NCBI GenBank assembly: GCA_964569385.1 | Contig: CAZMUM010000039.1 | Location: forward strand, 1-47,113 | Length of the DNA stretch: 47,113 nucleotides | Source: JAADHX01 sp964569385 | GTDB taxonomy: Bacteria; Actinomycetota; Acidimicrobiia; Acidimicrobiales; Poriferisodalaceae | Direction of reading: 5' to 3' | Part shown: positions 1 to 8,881 of the stretch, piece after piece | Position numbering within the stretch: the stretch's first letter is position 1 | How the letters are laid out: each line of letters begins with the position of its first letter | Translations under genes and position numbers: made by a program | Notes under the pieces: model-generated | Told to the model about the DNA's origin: nothing | Database searches by the model: none | Seen by the model: the letters and a program-made list of their open reading frames with translations, nothing else

Positions 1-2
1 TC

Positions 3-2606
3 ACCGATGTCGAGGGGAGCACCGAACTGTGGCAAGAGCACCCCCGTGAGATGGCCCAAGCGCTGGCACGCCACGACCAAATTGTCCGTAACACCATCGA
101 AAGCCACGGCGGCTACGTATTCTCGACCGCCGGGGACGCCTTTGCTGCAGCCTTCGCGTCGGCTCTCGACGCAGTTGCTGCGGCTTCAACGGCCCAGACG
201 GAACTCACCGACGAGCCTTGGACTGTGTCGCTTATTCGAGTCCGTATGGGTCTGAACACTGGCGTGGCCGAGGAGCGCGGCGGCGACTATTTCGGTCCGG
301 TACTGAATCGGACCGCGCGGATCATGGCCCTCGCCCACGGCAACCAGGTATTGCTCGCACAAACGACGGCGCAGTTGGTTCGAGGCGACCTGGAGCCAAC
401 CCTTGAACTGCGCGACATAGGCGAACATCGGCTGAAGTCTTTGCGTTCCCGCGAGCACCTGCATCAGTTGATGGGCCCCGGGTTGTCTGCCGAACAGCTG
501 AAAGAAGCACCAGAGCAAGGGGCAGGCAACCTACCCACGGGTGTTGTCGATTTTGTCGGCCGCCGCGGTGACATCGAGAATCTGGAGACGATGGTGGGAC
601 CGGGTCGCCTTGTGACTCTGACCGGAGTTGGCGGAGTAGGAAAGACACAGCTGGCTACTCGGGTGGGTGCGGCCATGGGGTCTGAGTACGTCGAAGGCGT
701 CTGGTGGTGCGATCTCACTCCGTTGAGCTCGGCCGAGATGATCCCGACAGCCGTTGCATCAGTACTTGAGTTCGCGATGCAGCCAGACATGACACCTGTC
801 GAGTCGGTGGTTGTCGCCCTATCCCGGCGACGGATCGTGCTGGTCCTCGACAACTGCGAACATCTGTTGGAAGGTGTCGCCGCCCTCGTCGATGCTGTGG
901 TTGCTGGTTGCCCGAACGTCGCCCTGCTTGCGACCTCGCGAGCGCCGATCGGGACCAACACCGAGCGGGTATGGCCGGTGCAGTCGCTGGATGTGGAGAC
1001 CGAGGCGGTCGAACTGCTGATCCAAGGAGCGGTCGCAGCTGATGCGAGCATCGATCCGCACGAATGGGAGCGCGCTGATCTCGTCGAGTTATGTCGGCGT
1101 CTAGATGGCATCCCTTTGGCTATCGAAATGGCCGCGGCCAGACTCCGGTCGATGCAGCCGCGTCAGGTGATCGAGCGTCTCGACGATCGATTCCGCGTCC
1201 TGCGGAGTCGACGCCGTGGCGGGGATCAACGTCACCAGACACTGCTCGCAACCCTCGACTGGTCGTACGACCTCCTCGAGCCCGACGAGCGCCTGCTACT
1301 CGATCGGCTTACCATATTTGCCGGCGCGTTTCACCTAGAGATGAGCGAGGCGGTCTGCGCTGACAATCCACTCGACGATGTAGACCTCGCCGATCTGCTC
1401 GAGGTGCTCGTCGACAATTCGCTGGTGATGCCGGTTCGGACGCAGTCGCGAACACAATTTCGACTCCTTGAGACGGTTCGTCACTACGGTCTCGCCCACC
1501 TCGAAGAACGAGGCGACAGCGAACATCTTCAGCGCAAGCACGCACTCGCTCATTCCGCCCTCGTCGACGATGCGGCCGAACGACTGCTGGGCGAGCGGCA
1601 TCGGAGTGGCCTCCAGGCGTTCAACGACAGCTGGACCGACATCACGGCCGCTATGGCATGGGCGACCTCTGTAGGCGACAGCGCTTTGGTAGGTCGACTC
1701 ATGAAAGCCTGTCTCATCTACGGAGTCTCGGTCCCCAAGCTCGACCTCGCACAGATTGCCTGTGCTGCGATGGAGTTGCCGGATCCGCCCGCTATTGCGT
1801 TCGGGTGGATGTCGTTCTACGCAGACGGACACCAGCAGATCGAGTACGCCGAGGCCGGTCTCGTGAGGCCCGATGCAGATGGGTGGACGCTAATGATGCT
1901 CTTCTCCCAGCGTGCCTCAGGTATGGCGAGCACCGGTTCCGGCGGCGTACTGGCGGCGATCGCAGAGGCTCGTGAGGTCGCGTACGACCACTCGAGCCCG
2001 GTCGACATTGCCTATTGGGAGGCGATCACCGCCGAATCGATCGTTCGTCGTAGTCCCGAGGTTGCCAGCGGCCATGCCCACACAGCACGGTTGATGATCG
2101 AGCGGGCGCGCGGAAATCCACGGGTCTCCGCGGCGTTCGGTCGGCTCGCCAGCTATGAGGCACTGTCGGGACGGTTCGAGGATGCACTTGGTCTTTGCGA
2201 GCAGGCGACATCGCTCGCTGACGAGGCAGGATTCATGACATTTCGCGCGTACTCCATTGCCCTTGCGGCCCGGATCAGCGCGGTTCTGGAGCCCGCCGTT
2301 GCGGCGCCCATCCTCATCGACGCCATCGACTCGGCCCGCCAGAGTGGCTGGTGGTCCAACGTCTGGCCGGTGATGTCTGGAGCCGGACGGTGGTTCGAGG
2401 CGGTCGGAAACACTCCTGCGGCCGCAGTTGTCGACGGCTACTTCGACGCCCGCGGAACACGGCGAGACGAGTTCGATCTCGTCCCGTCCCGCCGTCTCGA
2501 TCTATCGGGTCATGGGGAGCACAGGCAACTCGGCGCTGCGATGTCTGGTGACGAGGTCGTCGACTTCGTGCTCGACGAGTTAGCGACGGCTCAGGGCCCA
2601 GTCTGA
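3..2606 (+). CDS. Adenylate/guanylate cyclase domain fused to NB-ARC-like predicted ATPase (5' truncated by window edge)
   Basis: The reading frame is already open at base 3 and begins TDVEGSTELW, the first metal-binding motif of class III nucleotide cyclases, so only the extreme N-terminus is missing. The second metal Asp lies in AGDAF and the catalytic Asn/Arg region in GPVLNRTAR, so the cyclase domain (about the first 150 residues) looks active. A STAND-type ATPase follows: FVGRRGD, Walker A LTGVGGVGKT, Walker B IVLVLDNCEH and the ATSRAP sensor. The C-terminal 400 residues are helical and TPR-like, and no LuxR-type HTH is seen at the end. Multi-domain cyclase-ATPases of this kind are common in actinobacteria and are presumed signalling proteins. 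The ligand is unknown. An internal ATG at 51 is not the true start. Confidence 0.9.
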   Translation, partial: TDVEGSTELWQEHPREMAQALARHDQIVRNTIESHGGYVFSTAGDAFAAAFASALDAVAAASTAQTELTDEPWTVSLIRVRMGLNTGVAEERGGDYFGPVLNRTARIMALAHGNQVLLAQTTAQLVRGDLEPTLELRDIGEHRLKSLRSREHLHQLMGPGLSAEQLKEAPEQGAGNLPTGVVDFVGRRGDIENLETMVGPGRLVTLTGVGGVGKTQLATRVGAAMGSEYVEGVWWCDLTPLSSAEMIPTAVASVLEFAMQPDMTPVESVVVALSRRRIVLVLDNCEHLLEGVAALVDAVVAGCPNVALLATSRAPIGTNTERVWPVQSLDVETEAVELLIQGAVAADASIDPHEWERADLVELCRRLDGIPLAIEMAAARLRSMQPRQVIERLDDRFRVLRSRRRGGDQRHQTLLATLDWSYDLLEPDERLLLDRLTIFAGAFHLEMSEAVCADNPLDDVDLADLLEVLVDNSLVMPVRTQSRTQFRLLETVRHYGLAHLEERGDSEHLQRKHALAHSALVDDAAERLLGERHRSGLQAFNDSWTDITAAMAWATSVGDSALVGRLMKACLIYGVSVPKLDLAQIACAAMELPDPPAIAFGWMSFYADGHQQIEYAEAGLVRPDADGWTLMMLFSQRASGMASTGSGGVLAAIAEAREVAYDHSSPVDIAYWEAITAESIVRRSPEVASGHAHTARLMIERARGNPRVSAAFGRLASYEALSGRFEDALGLCEQATSLADEAGFMTFRAYSIALAARISAVLEPAVAAPILIDAIDSARQSGWWSNVWPVMSGAGRWFEAVGNTPAAAVVDGYFDARGTRRDEFDLVPSRRLDLSGHGEHRQLGAAMSGDEVVDFVLDELATAQGPV

Positions 2607-2924
2607 TTCCTGATTCAGCCCCGCGCTGACGAGTGGACCTGTGGGTCGCCGACGCTCACCGTGACCACCACCGAGCGCGGTGTGGGGTCATCTTCACCGA
2701 GAGGTACTGCTCCGTGCACGCTTTTCTGCATCCCAGATCATCGACTCGTTGCAAGACGGATCATGGTTCTATAGGCGTCTAGCCAGTTTCTACGACCGCT
2801 ACAGATTCTCGAAGTTTGCACCCCGCATCTGGGCCCGTACTCACTAGCGGATAACTGCGGCGGGTCACCGTGTGGCCCCCAGGCGGAGGGCCGTAAGTTC
2901 TCAAGCGGCTCGAGGGCGTGGTCT
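2607..2924. other. Intergenic, no gene seen
   Basis: About 320 bases between the cyclase-ATPase stop and the VapC remnant. No open frame with recognisable protein content, no tRNA-like fold and no clear hairpin terminator was found on either strand. It lies next to a decayed toxin gene and may be degraded coding DNA. Confidence 0.4.
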
Positions 2925-3168
2925 TTAGTACCGCTCGAAGCGGGCGTTGAGTTTTGTCATGTCGTCGGGGTCTGCGGTGAGAATGAATGTGCCGAGGTTC
3001 TCGGCGACGATGGCAAGGTGTGCATCAACCACGTCAGAGGTCTGCGTAGCCGCGAGTCGACGCCCAACGGCCACTGACTCGTCTAGGGCGTGGACCTCAA
3101 AGTGCTGGACGGCCCTGGCTAGGTTCGCCTGCCTTGACGGCTGGCGCCAGACTTGCGTCGATGATTAA
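2925..3168 (-). pseudogene. Decayed PIN-domain (VapC-like) toxin
   Basis: Two pieces of a PIN toxin are visible on the minus strand in different frames. Next to the antitoxin stop one frame reads LIIDASLA, the usual first strand of a VapC with its catalytic Asp. About 70 codons ending at 2925 then read in another frame, containing DVVDAHLAIVAENL and FILTADPDD, the conserved C-terminal acidic cluster and last strand. The middle of the domain, with the conserved Glu region, is missing: the whole is about 80 codons against about 130 for the family. The gene therefore carries both an internal deletion and a frame change and cannot make an active nuclease. The antitoxin just upstream (3165-3341) is intact. 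Confidence 0.6.
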
Positions 3169-3341
3169 CGACTGACGCGTTGGCGGTCGAGTATGGCGTC
3201 GGCCCAATCGAGATGATCAGAGTCGATGGCGCCTTCGTCTGCTTCCCAAGAGGCAATCAGGTCGAGCATGGCTTGGCTCCGTCGGCGGGGGTGCACCTGC
3301 TCCATCTCGTCATCGAAGTTCACCGTCGTTTTGGTTGCCAT
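3165..3341 (-). CDS. Small antitoxin-like protein (58 aa), orphaned partner of decayed VapC
   Basis: A 58-codon ORF starts ATG at 3339-3341 (MATKTTVNFDDEM) and ends TAA at 3165-3167, overlapping the frame in which the PIN remnant begins. Its size, acidic C-terminus with WADAILDRQR, and position immediately 5' of a PIN toxin are those of VapB-type antitoxins, though the family was not identified. Because the toxin has decayed, this is an orphan antitoxin. The start is preceded by a relatively AT-rich stretch containing a TACATGTA palindrome. It could instead be a relic that is no longer expressed. Confidence 0.55.
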   Translation of the reverse strand: MATKTTVNFDDEMEQVHPRRRSQAMLDLIASWEADEGAIDSDHLDWADAILDRQRVSR

Positions 3342-3362
3342 ACACTCAGGGTAGAATAACCG

Positions 3363-3370
3363 TACATGTA
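3363..3370. promoter_or_regulatory. Palindrome upstream of antitoxin, candidate operator
   Basis: TACATGTA is a perfect 8-bp palindrome with near-symmetrical flanks (12 of 14 positions), 22 bases upstream of the antitoxin start. VapB-type antitoxins commonly autoregulate through such sites. Only position and symmetry support it. Confidence 0.25.
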
Positions 3371-3441
3371 TGGCAGCCTCGAACGTGGCCGGCTGCGCAT
3401 GGCTTGGTCCCGAAGCTCATACCGCTGAGTCCATCGGTCCT

Positions 3442-4164
3442 TTAAGTTAGTGCTGCGGCGCACTCGATTTCTTCGGAACCGTCGCTAGTGAACATTGGCG
3501 AGATCTCGAAGATGTCGGCGTTGTAGTCGATGACCGGTGTGTCGGGCTGGTTAGTGGCCACAGCGGTCAGTCCGACAATGCCGGCTTCGCTGTTCTTTTC
3601 AACAGAGCCATACAGCGTTCCCTGGGAATCGTTCGGGATCTTGGTCTCGTAGATCCAGACTCCGCTAGTGCAGACCCTGACCGATCCGACCTCGGTCGGG
3701 AATCCATCACAGGCGCCAGGGCTGGCAGGTGCGTTCGAGATGTTGACGAAGTTCGACCCGTCGTTGAGAGAGTTGCCGGGACACAAATCGGTCGGGTCGG
3801 CCACTCCCGGACCGTGGTAAATCGCGATGAGTGTGCCGTTCGAGCCGTTGTTGAAATAGACCATGACCGCACCATCGACGACAGGGTCTGCCGAGTATGG
3901 CTGTGCAATAGCTCCGACGAACGACTCAGCAATGACACCTCGGGCCATCGGAGCTACGGTTGAGGCAGGTGCTGCCGTCGTTGTAGGCGCCGCGGTGGTT
4001 GTTGGTGCCGCGGTTGTCGTCGGCGCTGCGGTGGTTGTTGGCGCTGCGGTTGTCGTGGGCGCCACAGTTGTGGTCGAGCCTGCTGTGTCGGTGGAAGCAC
4101 CGCAGGCTGTGGCCAGAACCGCGACTGTTGTGAGAACAACAGCCAGGGATCGCATGCGTGTCAT
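3442..4164 (-). CDS. Secreted lipoprotein with Thr/Pro/Ala-rich linker, unknown function
   Basis: The start is taken at ATG 4162-4164 because AAGGAG sits 6-7 bases upstream; an in-frame ATG at 4194 lacks such a site. The 240-residue product has a basic N-terminus, a hydrophobic stretch and a lipobox-like LATAC, so it is probably a lipoprotein. After the Cys come about six P-T-T-T-A-A type repeats, a flexible wall-spanning linker. A compact 150-residue domain follows with four cysteines (DLCPGN, GACDGF, RVCTSG, IECAAAL), probably disulfide-bonded outside the cell. The domain was not recognised. It is divergent from the sulfatase operon starting at 4288, and the 120 bases between them hold both promoters. 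Confidence 0.8.
   Translation of the reverse strand: MTRMRSLAVVLTTVAVLATACGASTDTAGSTTTVAPTTTAAPTTTAAPTTTAAPTTTAAPTTTAAPASTVAPMARGVIAESFVGAIAQPYSADPVVDGAVMVYFNNGSNGTLIAIYHGPGVADPTDLCPGNSLNDGSNFVNISNAPASPGACDGFPTEVGSVRVCTSGVWIYETKIPNDSQGTLYGSVEKNSEAGIVGLTAVATNQPDTPVIDYNADIFEISPMFTSDGSEEIECAAALT
3971..4076 (-). repeat. 18-bp tandem repeats encoding the P-T-T-T-A-A linker
   Basis: About five imperfect 18-bp tandem units encode the linker of the lipoprotein. On the plus strand they read as Val/Gly/Ala-rich, giving a spurious antisense ORF. The units differ mainly at third codon positions, so selection appears to be on the peptide. Confidence 0.7.
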
Positions 4165-4287
4165 TGGTAACTCCTTAGTCAGCCATATTGCCAACTATCG
4201 TCGGCCTGTACGTTCGACACTTGAGGAATGGTTAACTGAGGGCGTCGAGGCCAAGTCTCGCCCCCACGCCGACGAAGGAGCCCTGCT

Positions 4288-6012
4288 GTGAGCAATATTC
4301 CCGCCAGCTTCGATGCCGACTCTTTGGCGGTGATAACCGCTCCGGATGGACAAATTGGCCACCGAGCCACGGTCGAACACACAGCCCAGTTCGATCGCGC
4401 TGTTCATCGCGTCAGAGACGGTGTGTGGTGTGTCGTCGGCAACGGACTCTCCAACCAGGTATTTGTCGAAGGCCCCGATGGCCTCGTAGCCATCGACACT
4501 GGCGAGTCCGTGCAGGAAATGCAGTGGTCGATCGACGCCATCAGCGCAGAAACTGCTGCTCCGATTGTGGCCGTGATCTATACCCACTCACACTACGTAG
4601 GCGGCACAGCCGCCATCGATGGGGCTGGCGACTCTGTACCAATCTGGGGCCACTCCGGAATCGTGGCCAATCGGCAACGCACCGGGATTGAGTTAAGTGC
4701 CTCGGCATCGCGGGGAGCAATTCACCAGTTCGGGCTGCTCCTTCCCAACGACGGACCCGATGCTCTCATCAACGTTGGAACGGGTCGTAGTTTCCGTCGC
4801 GCCGACCATACGCCCCATGACGTTGGCTTCCTCGTCCCGACCCACACTTTCGATGAACCAACGACCGCTGAGCTGGCCGGCCTTCGGGTCGAAATGACGC
4901 CTGCGCCATCCGACGCTGACGACTCGATCACGATCTGGTTTCCCGACCTCGATACGTGCGTTCACAACATTGCCTGGCCCGCCCTCTTCAACATCTTTGC
5001 GATCCGAGGCGAGCAGTATCGCGACCCGCGGATCCTGTTGACGGGCATCGACCACATCCTCTCGTTACAACCCGAGCATGCGATTTGTGCTCACGGAGTA
5101 CCGCTGAGTGGGCGAGCTGAGATTCAACGAGAACTCACCCTCGACCGCGACTCGATCCAGTTCATGTGGGATCAGACGGTTCGCGGGGTCAACAAGGATC
5201 TTCGGGTCGCCGAGCTCGGCCAGTTCGTTCAGCTTCCATCAATTTACGACGAGGGACGATTGACCCGGCAGCTGTATGGCCTTGCCGAACACCATGTGCG
5301 CCAGATCCATGCTGGGTTGGTCGGGTGGTTCGACAACGACGAGTCCACGCTGTTTCCACTACCTCCCGGAGATCGCTGCCATCGTCTGGTGGAGGGCTTC
5401 GGCGGAGCAGACGTTGTTCGGGCCGCCGTCCGTACGGCAATCGATGACAACGAACTTCGATGGGCCCTTGAGATGGGCTCATGGCTGATTCGTCGCACCG
5501 ATGCCGACGGTGCGGTTGCGGCGACTGCTGATGATCGAGCGCTGGCCGCCGAAGCTATTCGCACGATTGGGCAGCGGACGACAGCGGCCAATATCCGGAA
5601 CTGGTGTCTGACGCGGGCTCTAGAAATAGAAGGCACGATCGATCTCGCCCGGATGCGGACTCACTTGATTGGTCGTGCTGCGGTACTGGGTGCCGAGCCT
5701 GCCATCACGGTGCACGCGGTGCGAGTAATGCTCGACCCAGTGGCTGCAACCGACGTCGACGACGAGCTTCGATGGCGCTTCGCTGACGGCTCGACTGCTG
5801 GCCTCCGCGTCCGTAATCATGTTGCGGTTCCAACCGATGGAACGAGCGCGGATCTGGAGCTGGCATTGGACATCGAAACGTGGGCGACGATTTGTTCGGG
5901 TCGCACGACGATCAGTTCGGCAATAGATGAGGGCCTAATAACAACGAGCGGCGATCGAGAACGCATTCACAAGTTCTTGGCCTGTTTCGATCACCCAGGC
6001 ATTGGACGCTGA
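4288..6012 (+). CDS. Metallo-beta-lactamase-fold alkylsulfatase homologue with degenerate metal site
   Basis: GTG start at 4288 with GAAGGAG 7 bases upstream. The 574-residue protein has the three-part layout of SdsA1/YjcS-type alkyl sulfatases: an MBL-fold N-terminal domain (VAIDTGES, then YTHSHYVGGTA near residue 100), a helical dimerisation domain (YGLAEHHVRQIHAGLVGW, about 330-460) and an SCP2-like C-terminal domain (about 470-574). In active members the first metal motif is HxHxDH; here THSH is followed directly by YVGG, so the Asp and third His are absent. The downstream ligand segment is also altered (CVHNIAWPALFN). The family hydrolyses alkyl sulfate esters to alcohol and sulfate with two zinc ions. 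This member may have a different site or substrate. The type I sulfatase follows after 2 bases, so the two are co-translated. Confidence 0.85.
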   Translation: MSNIPASFDADSLAVITAPDGQIGHRATVEHTAQFDRAVHRVRDGVWCVVGNGLSNQVFVEGPDGLVAIDTGESVQEMQWSIDAISAETAAPIVAVIYTHSHYVGGTAAIDGAGDSVPIWGHSGIVANRQRTGIELSASASRGAIHQFGLLLPNDGPDALINVGTGRSFRRADHTPHDVGFLVPTHTFDEPTTAELAGLRVEMTPAPSDADDSITIWFPDLDTCVHNIAWPALFNIFAIRGEQYRDPRILLTGIDHILSLQPEHAICAHGVPLSGRAEIQRELTLDRDSIQFMWDQTVRGVNKDLRVAELGQFVQLPSIYDEGRLTRQLYGLAEHHVRQIHAGLVGWFDNDESTLFPLPPGDRCHRLVEGFGGADVVRAAVRTAIDDNELRWALEMGSWLIRRTDADGAVAATADDRALAAEAIRTIGQRTTAANIRNWCLTRALEIEGTIDLARMRTHLIGRAAVLGAEPAITVHAVRVMLDPVAATDVDDELRWRFADGSTAGLRVRNHVAVPTDGTSADLELALDIETWATICSGRTTISSAIDEGLITTSGDRERIHKFLACFDHPGIGR

Positions 6013-6014
6013 TA

Positions 6015-8324
6015 ATGGACCAACCACCACCGCACCACGCATCGGGCATTCTGCCTCCACCAGATCACGAATTCGGGGGTGTCATCGCCGACACTTATGC
6101 CGAATCGACGCCAGATTGGCCTCCTCCCACCCGTCCGCCGGCGGATGCCCCGAACATCATTGTGATCATGCTCGATGATCTCGGCTTCGGGCAGTTGTCA
6201 TGTTATGGCGGCTCTATCGATGCACCCAATATCGCGGAGTTGGCCGATAATGGCCTGCGCTTCAACAACTTTCATACCACTGCGCTCTGTTCCCCAACTA
6301 GAGCCGCGTTCTTAACCGGGCGAAATCATCATTCCGTAGGGTTCTCCGCCATCGCCGAGATGGCAAGCGGCTTCCCCGGTTCGAACTCCTTTATGCCTCG
6401 CTCGGCCGCGTCGATCGCCGAAGTGCTTCGCCAAAGCGGTTACTCCACCTACGCGGCCGGGAAGTGGCACCTCACGCCGACGTCGGAGAGCACCGCTGCA
6501 GGCCCATTCGATCGTTGGCCGTTGGGGCTCGGCTTCGAGCGGTTCTACGGATTCTTGCCTGGCGAAGTCGATCAGTGGCATCCGATTCTCACTGCCGATA
6601 ACCACCGCATTCCGACACCGGAGCTCGGCGAACGGGGCGACACGTATCACGTCAGCGAAGACATCGTCGACAAGCTGATTGCCATGCTTCGCGACCAACA
6701 ACAGGTGGCCTCGGGGCGTCCATTCTTCGCATACCTGCCCTTCGGTGCACCGCACTGCCCATTTCACGCACCGGCGAGTTTCATTGAGCATTACCGTGGC
6801 GCCTTCGACCACGGTTGGGACGAAGAACGGGCCCGGGTGTTTGGGCGTCAGAAGAACCTTGGAATCATTCCCGACGGTTGTGACCTGCCGGCGCGTAACG
6901 AGATGGTTTCGGCCTGGACCGACTTATCTGACGACGAGCGCAGGCTCTTTGCCCGCCAGATGGAGGTCTTCGCCGGATTTGTCGATCACACCGACGCACA
7001 GATCGGTCGGCTCATGGCCGCACTTCAAGAGCTCGAAGTCTTCGACGACACCCTTGTGATGTTCCTGTCTGACAACGGAGCCAGTGCCGAGGGTGGGCAA
7101 CGAGGAGCCACCAACACAGAACGTTTCCGCAACACGATGAACCAGAGCATCGCCGAGATGATCGACGACATCGACGAGCTCGGCGGTCCTGGCACCGATC
7201 CTCATTACGCGATGGGGTGGTCCCAGGCCGGGAACACACCCTTCAAGCGCTGGAAGCGCGACACCCACCGCGGAGCCAACACCGATCCGATGATCGTTCA
7301 ATGGCCGGCGCGGATAGAAGACCCTGGTGCGGTGAGAAGTCAATACCACCACGTGACCGACATATACCCGACCATTCTCGAGTTTGCCGGCCTGGCCGTG
7401 CCGCCCCGGGTTAACGGTGTCGACCAGATGCCCCTCGAAGGACACAGCTTCGCCTCAACGGTTCTCGATGGGTCCTCTCCCGAAGTCAGGAACGTGCAGT
7501 ACTACGAGATGCTTGGAAGCCGTGCGATCTGGCACGAAGGATGGACCGCGGTCACGTGGCATCGGCCCGGAACCGACTGGGAAGACGATCCGTGGGAGCT
7601 TTACCACCAAGACATCGACTACTCCCAGGCCCACGACATTGCCTCAGAGCACCCGGAGAAGCTTGCCGAGCTCATCGAGCGCTGGTGGGACGAGGCCCGG
7701 AATCACAATGTCTTACCGCTCGATGATCGGGGCCGAGACCGCTTCATTGATCCGGCCCGGCCCGCAGCGAGCGAGGACCGCGATGTTTACCGCTACTACG
7801 CCGGTACAACGCCGATCCCGAACCCAGCCTTGCCACGCATCCTCAACTGTCGGCACTCGCTTACGGCCCACATCACTCTGGACAGTGCAGGTGAGTCTGG
7901 TCTCATTGTTTCCCAGGGCGGGAACCTGGCCGGGTGGGCGTTGTTCGTAAAGGATGGCCGACCCCGGTATGTCCACAATGTGCTGCAAATCGAATTCTCC
8001 GAACTGGCGTCGGAGGTCGGGCTGCCGGTCGGTAAGGAGGTCGCTTTGCGAGTGGACTACGAGCCGATTGAGCAAGGGTGGGGTCGGGCCCGTTTGTTCG
8101 TCGATGGGGTAGAGGTTGGTGTTAACGAGCGCATGCGGATCACACCGATGGGCTATTCGATGGTGCAGGAAGGATTCTCGGTCGGACGAGCTTGGGGCCC
8201 GTCGGTGGTGCCAAGCGAATACGAGGGAGCGTTCCCGTTCCCCGGAACGCTGAGGGTGCTCGAGTTGGAGACCGACTTCGAGTCGCAGGTCTGGACACCC
8301 CGAGCCGAGTGGTCCAAGACGTAA
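6015..8324 (+). CDS. Type I (formylglycine) arylsulfatase with C-terminal LamG-like domain
   Basis: Starts ATG 6015, 2 bases after the alkylsulfatase stop, indicating translational coupling. IIVIMLDDLGFG carries the paired metal Asp residues. LCSPTRAAFLTGRN contains the CxPxR motif whose Cys becomes formylglycine, and AAGKWHL, FSPFG-like YLPFGAPH and MFLSDNGAS supply the other catalytic residues. The sulfatase core spans about residues 45-560, and a C-terminal beta-rich region (about 610-769) resembles the concanavalin/LamG-like end of large arylsulfatases. No signal peptide is seen, so it is probably cytoplasmic. It hydrolyses organic sulfate esters; with the neighbour it suggests sulfate-ester scavenging. 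A formylglycine-generating enzyme would be needed elsewhere in the genome. Confidence 0.93.
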   Translation: MDQPPPHHASGILPPPDHEFGGVIADTYAESTPDWPPPTRPPADAPNIIVIMLDDLGFGQLSCYGGSIDAPNIAELADNGLRFNNFHTTALCSPTRAAFLTGRNHHSVGFSAIAEMASGFPGSNSFMPRSAASIAEVLRQSGYSTYAAGKWHLTPTSESTAAGPFDRWPLGLGFERFYGFLPGEVDQWHPILTADNHRIPTPELGERGDTYHVSEDIVDKLIAMLRDQQQVASGRPFFAYLPFGAPHCPFHAPASFIEHYRGAFDHGWDEERARVFGRQKNLGIIPDGCDLPARNEMVSAWTDLSDDERRLFARQMEVFAGFVDHTDAQIGRLMAALQELEVFDDTLVMFLSDNGASAEGGQRGATNTERFRNTMNQSIAEMIDDIDELGGPGTDPHYAMGWSQAGNTPFKRWKRDTHRGANTDPMIVQWPARIEDPGAVRSQYHHVTDIYPTILEFAGLAVPPRVNGVDQMPLEGHSFASTVLDGSSPEVRNVQYYEMLGSRAIWHEGWTAVTWHRPGTDWEDDPWELYHQDIDYSQAHDIASEHPEKLAELIERWWDEARNHNVLPLDDRGRDRFIDPARPAASEDRDVYRYYAGTTPIPNPALPRILNCRHSLTAHITLDSAGESGLIVSQGGNLAGWALFVKDGRPRYVHNVLQIEFSELASEVGLPVGKEVALRVDYEPIEQGWGRARLFVDGVEVGVNERMRITPMGYSMVQEGFSVGRAWGPSVVPSEYEGAFPFPGTLRVLELETDFESQVWTPRAEWSKT

Positions 8325-8512
8325 TGCTCGTGGGCAGCGGCATTGAGCTTGATCCAATCGAGTTGGGCGAAGGTGACGTCGGTGTTATCACCGACATTCA
8401 CGCCAATCCCTATGCGCTCGACGCGGTTCTGAGCCACGGGATTGCCAACGGCGCGCAGCGATGGATTGTTCTCGGTGACGTCGTCGCAATGGGGCCCGAG
8501 CCCAACGGCTAA
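8324..8512 (+). pseudogene. Truncated metallophosphoesterase (N-terminal 62 aa)
   Basis: ATG at 8324 overlaps the TAA of the arylsulfatase by one base. The product contains GVITDIHANPYALDAVL and WIVLGDVVAMGPEP, the first two metal-binding blocks (DxH and GD) of calcineurin-like phosphoesterases. It stops at 62 residues, whereas the family needs about 240 and the later GNH and GHTH blocks are absent. Nothing downstream resumes the fold. It is a 3'-truncated gene that was probably the third member of the sulfatase operon. Confidence 0.65.
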
Positions 8513-8542
8513 GGCTCTCGATTCGCCCGAGGTCAGAGTTGT

Positions 8543-8830
8543 TCAACTCGCTGGCGGTGAATGAACGTTTCCGAGCTGGTTTCGGGCTACCTCAAATGGC
8601 CAGGCCCGAGCCGGAGCAGGCCAGGACGGACGCGTCGACGTGCGAAGTACCCGGCCGCGAACGTCTCTGCGGTCAGATCGGCTGACGTTTGTGTGCACCC
8701 GGTGCGTTTGAAATAGAAGCCCAAGGACAGCATCCACGTTGGGCTCGTAGAACAATCCAAGAGCCGACGGATCCTGTTCGGTGCGCCGAAGCAACGATGC
8801 ATCACTTTCTTCGCGACAATTCTCGGGCAC
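8543..8830 (-). pseudogene. Frameshifted ECF-type RNA polymerase sigma factor remnant
   Basis: On the minus strand, one frame gives DASLLRRTEQDPSALGLFYEPNVDAVL, typical of sigma-70 region 2 in actinobacterial ECF factors, and later FEVARNQLGN. The intervening conserved segment ADLTAETFAAGYFARRRVRP, the core -10 recognition helix, lies in a second frame. At least two frame changes are therefore needed to read the domain, and region 4 is missing. The remnant abuts the start of another truncated gene, so this 0.5 kb is a scar of deletion. Confidence 0.6.
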
Positions 8831-8881
8831 ATCGGTTACCTATCGCATCCACGGATCTTGTTACACCCGAGCCCTTGTTGC

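Noticed and set aside
3863..4291. Plus-strand ORF rich in VVVGAA repeats
   Set aside because: It is the antisense shadow of the lipoprotein Thr/Pro linker repeats.
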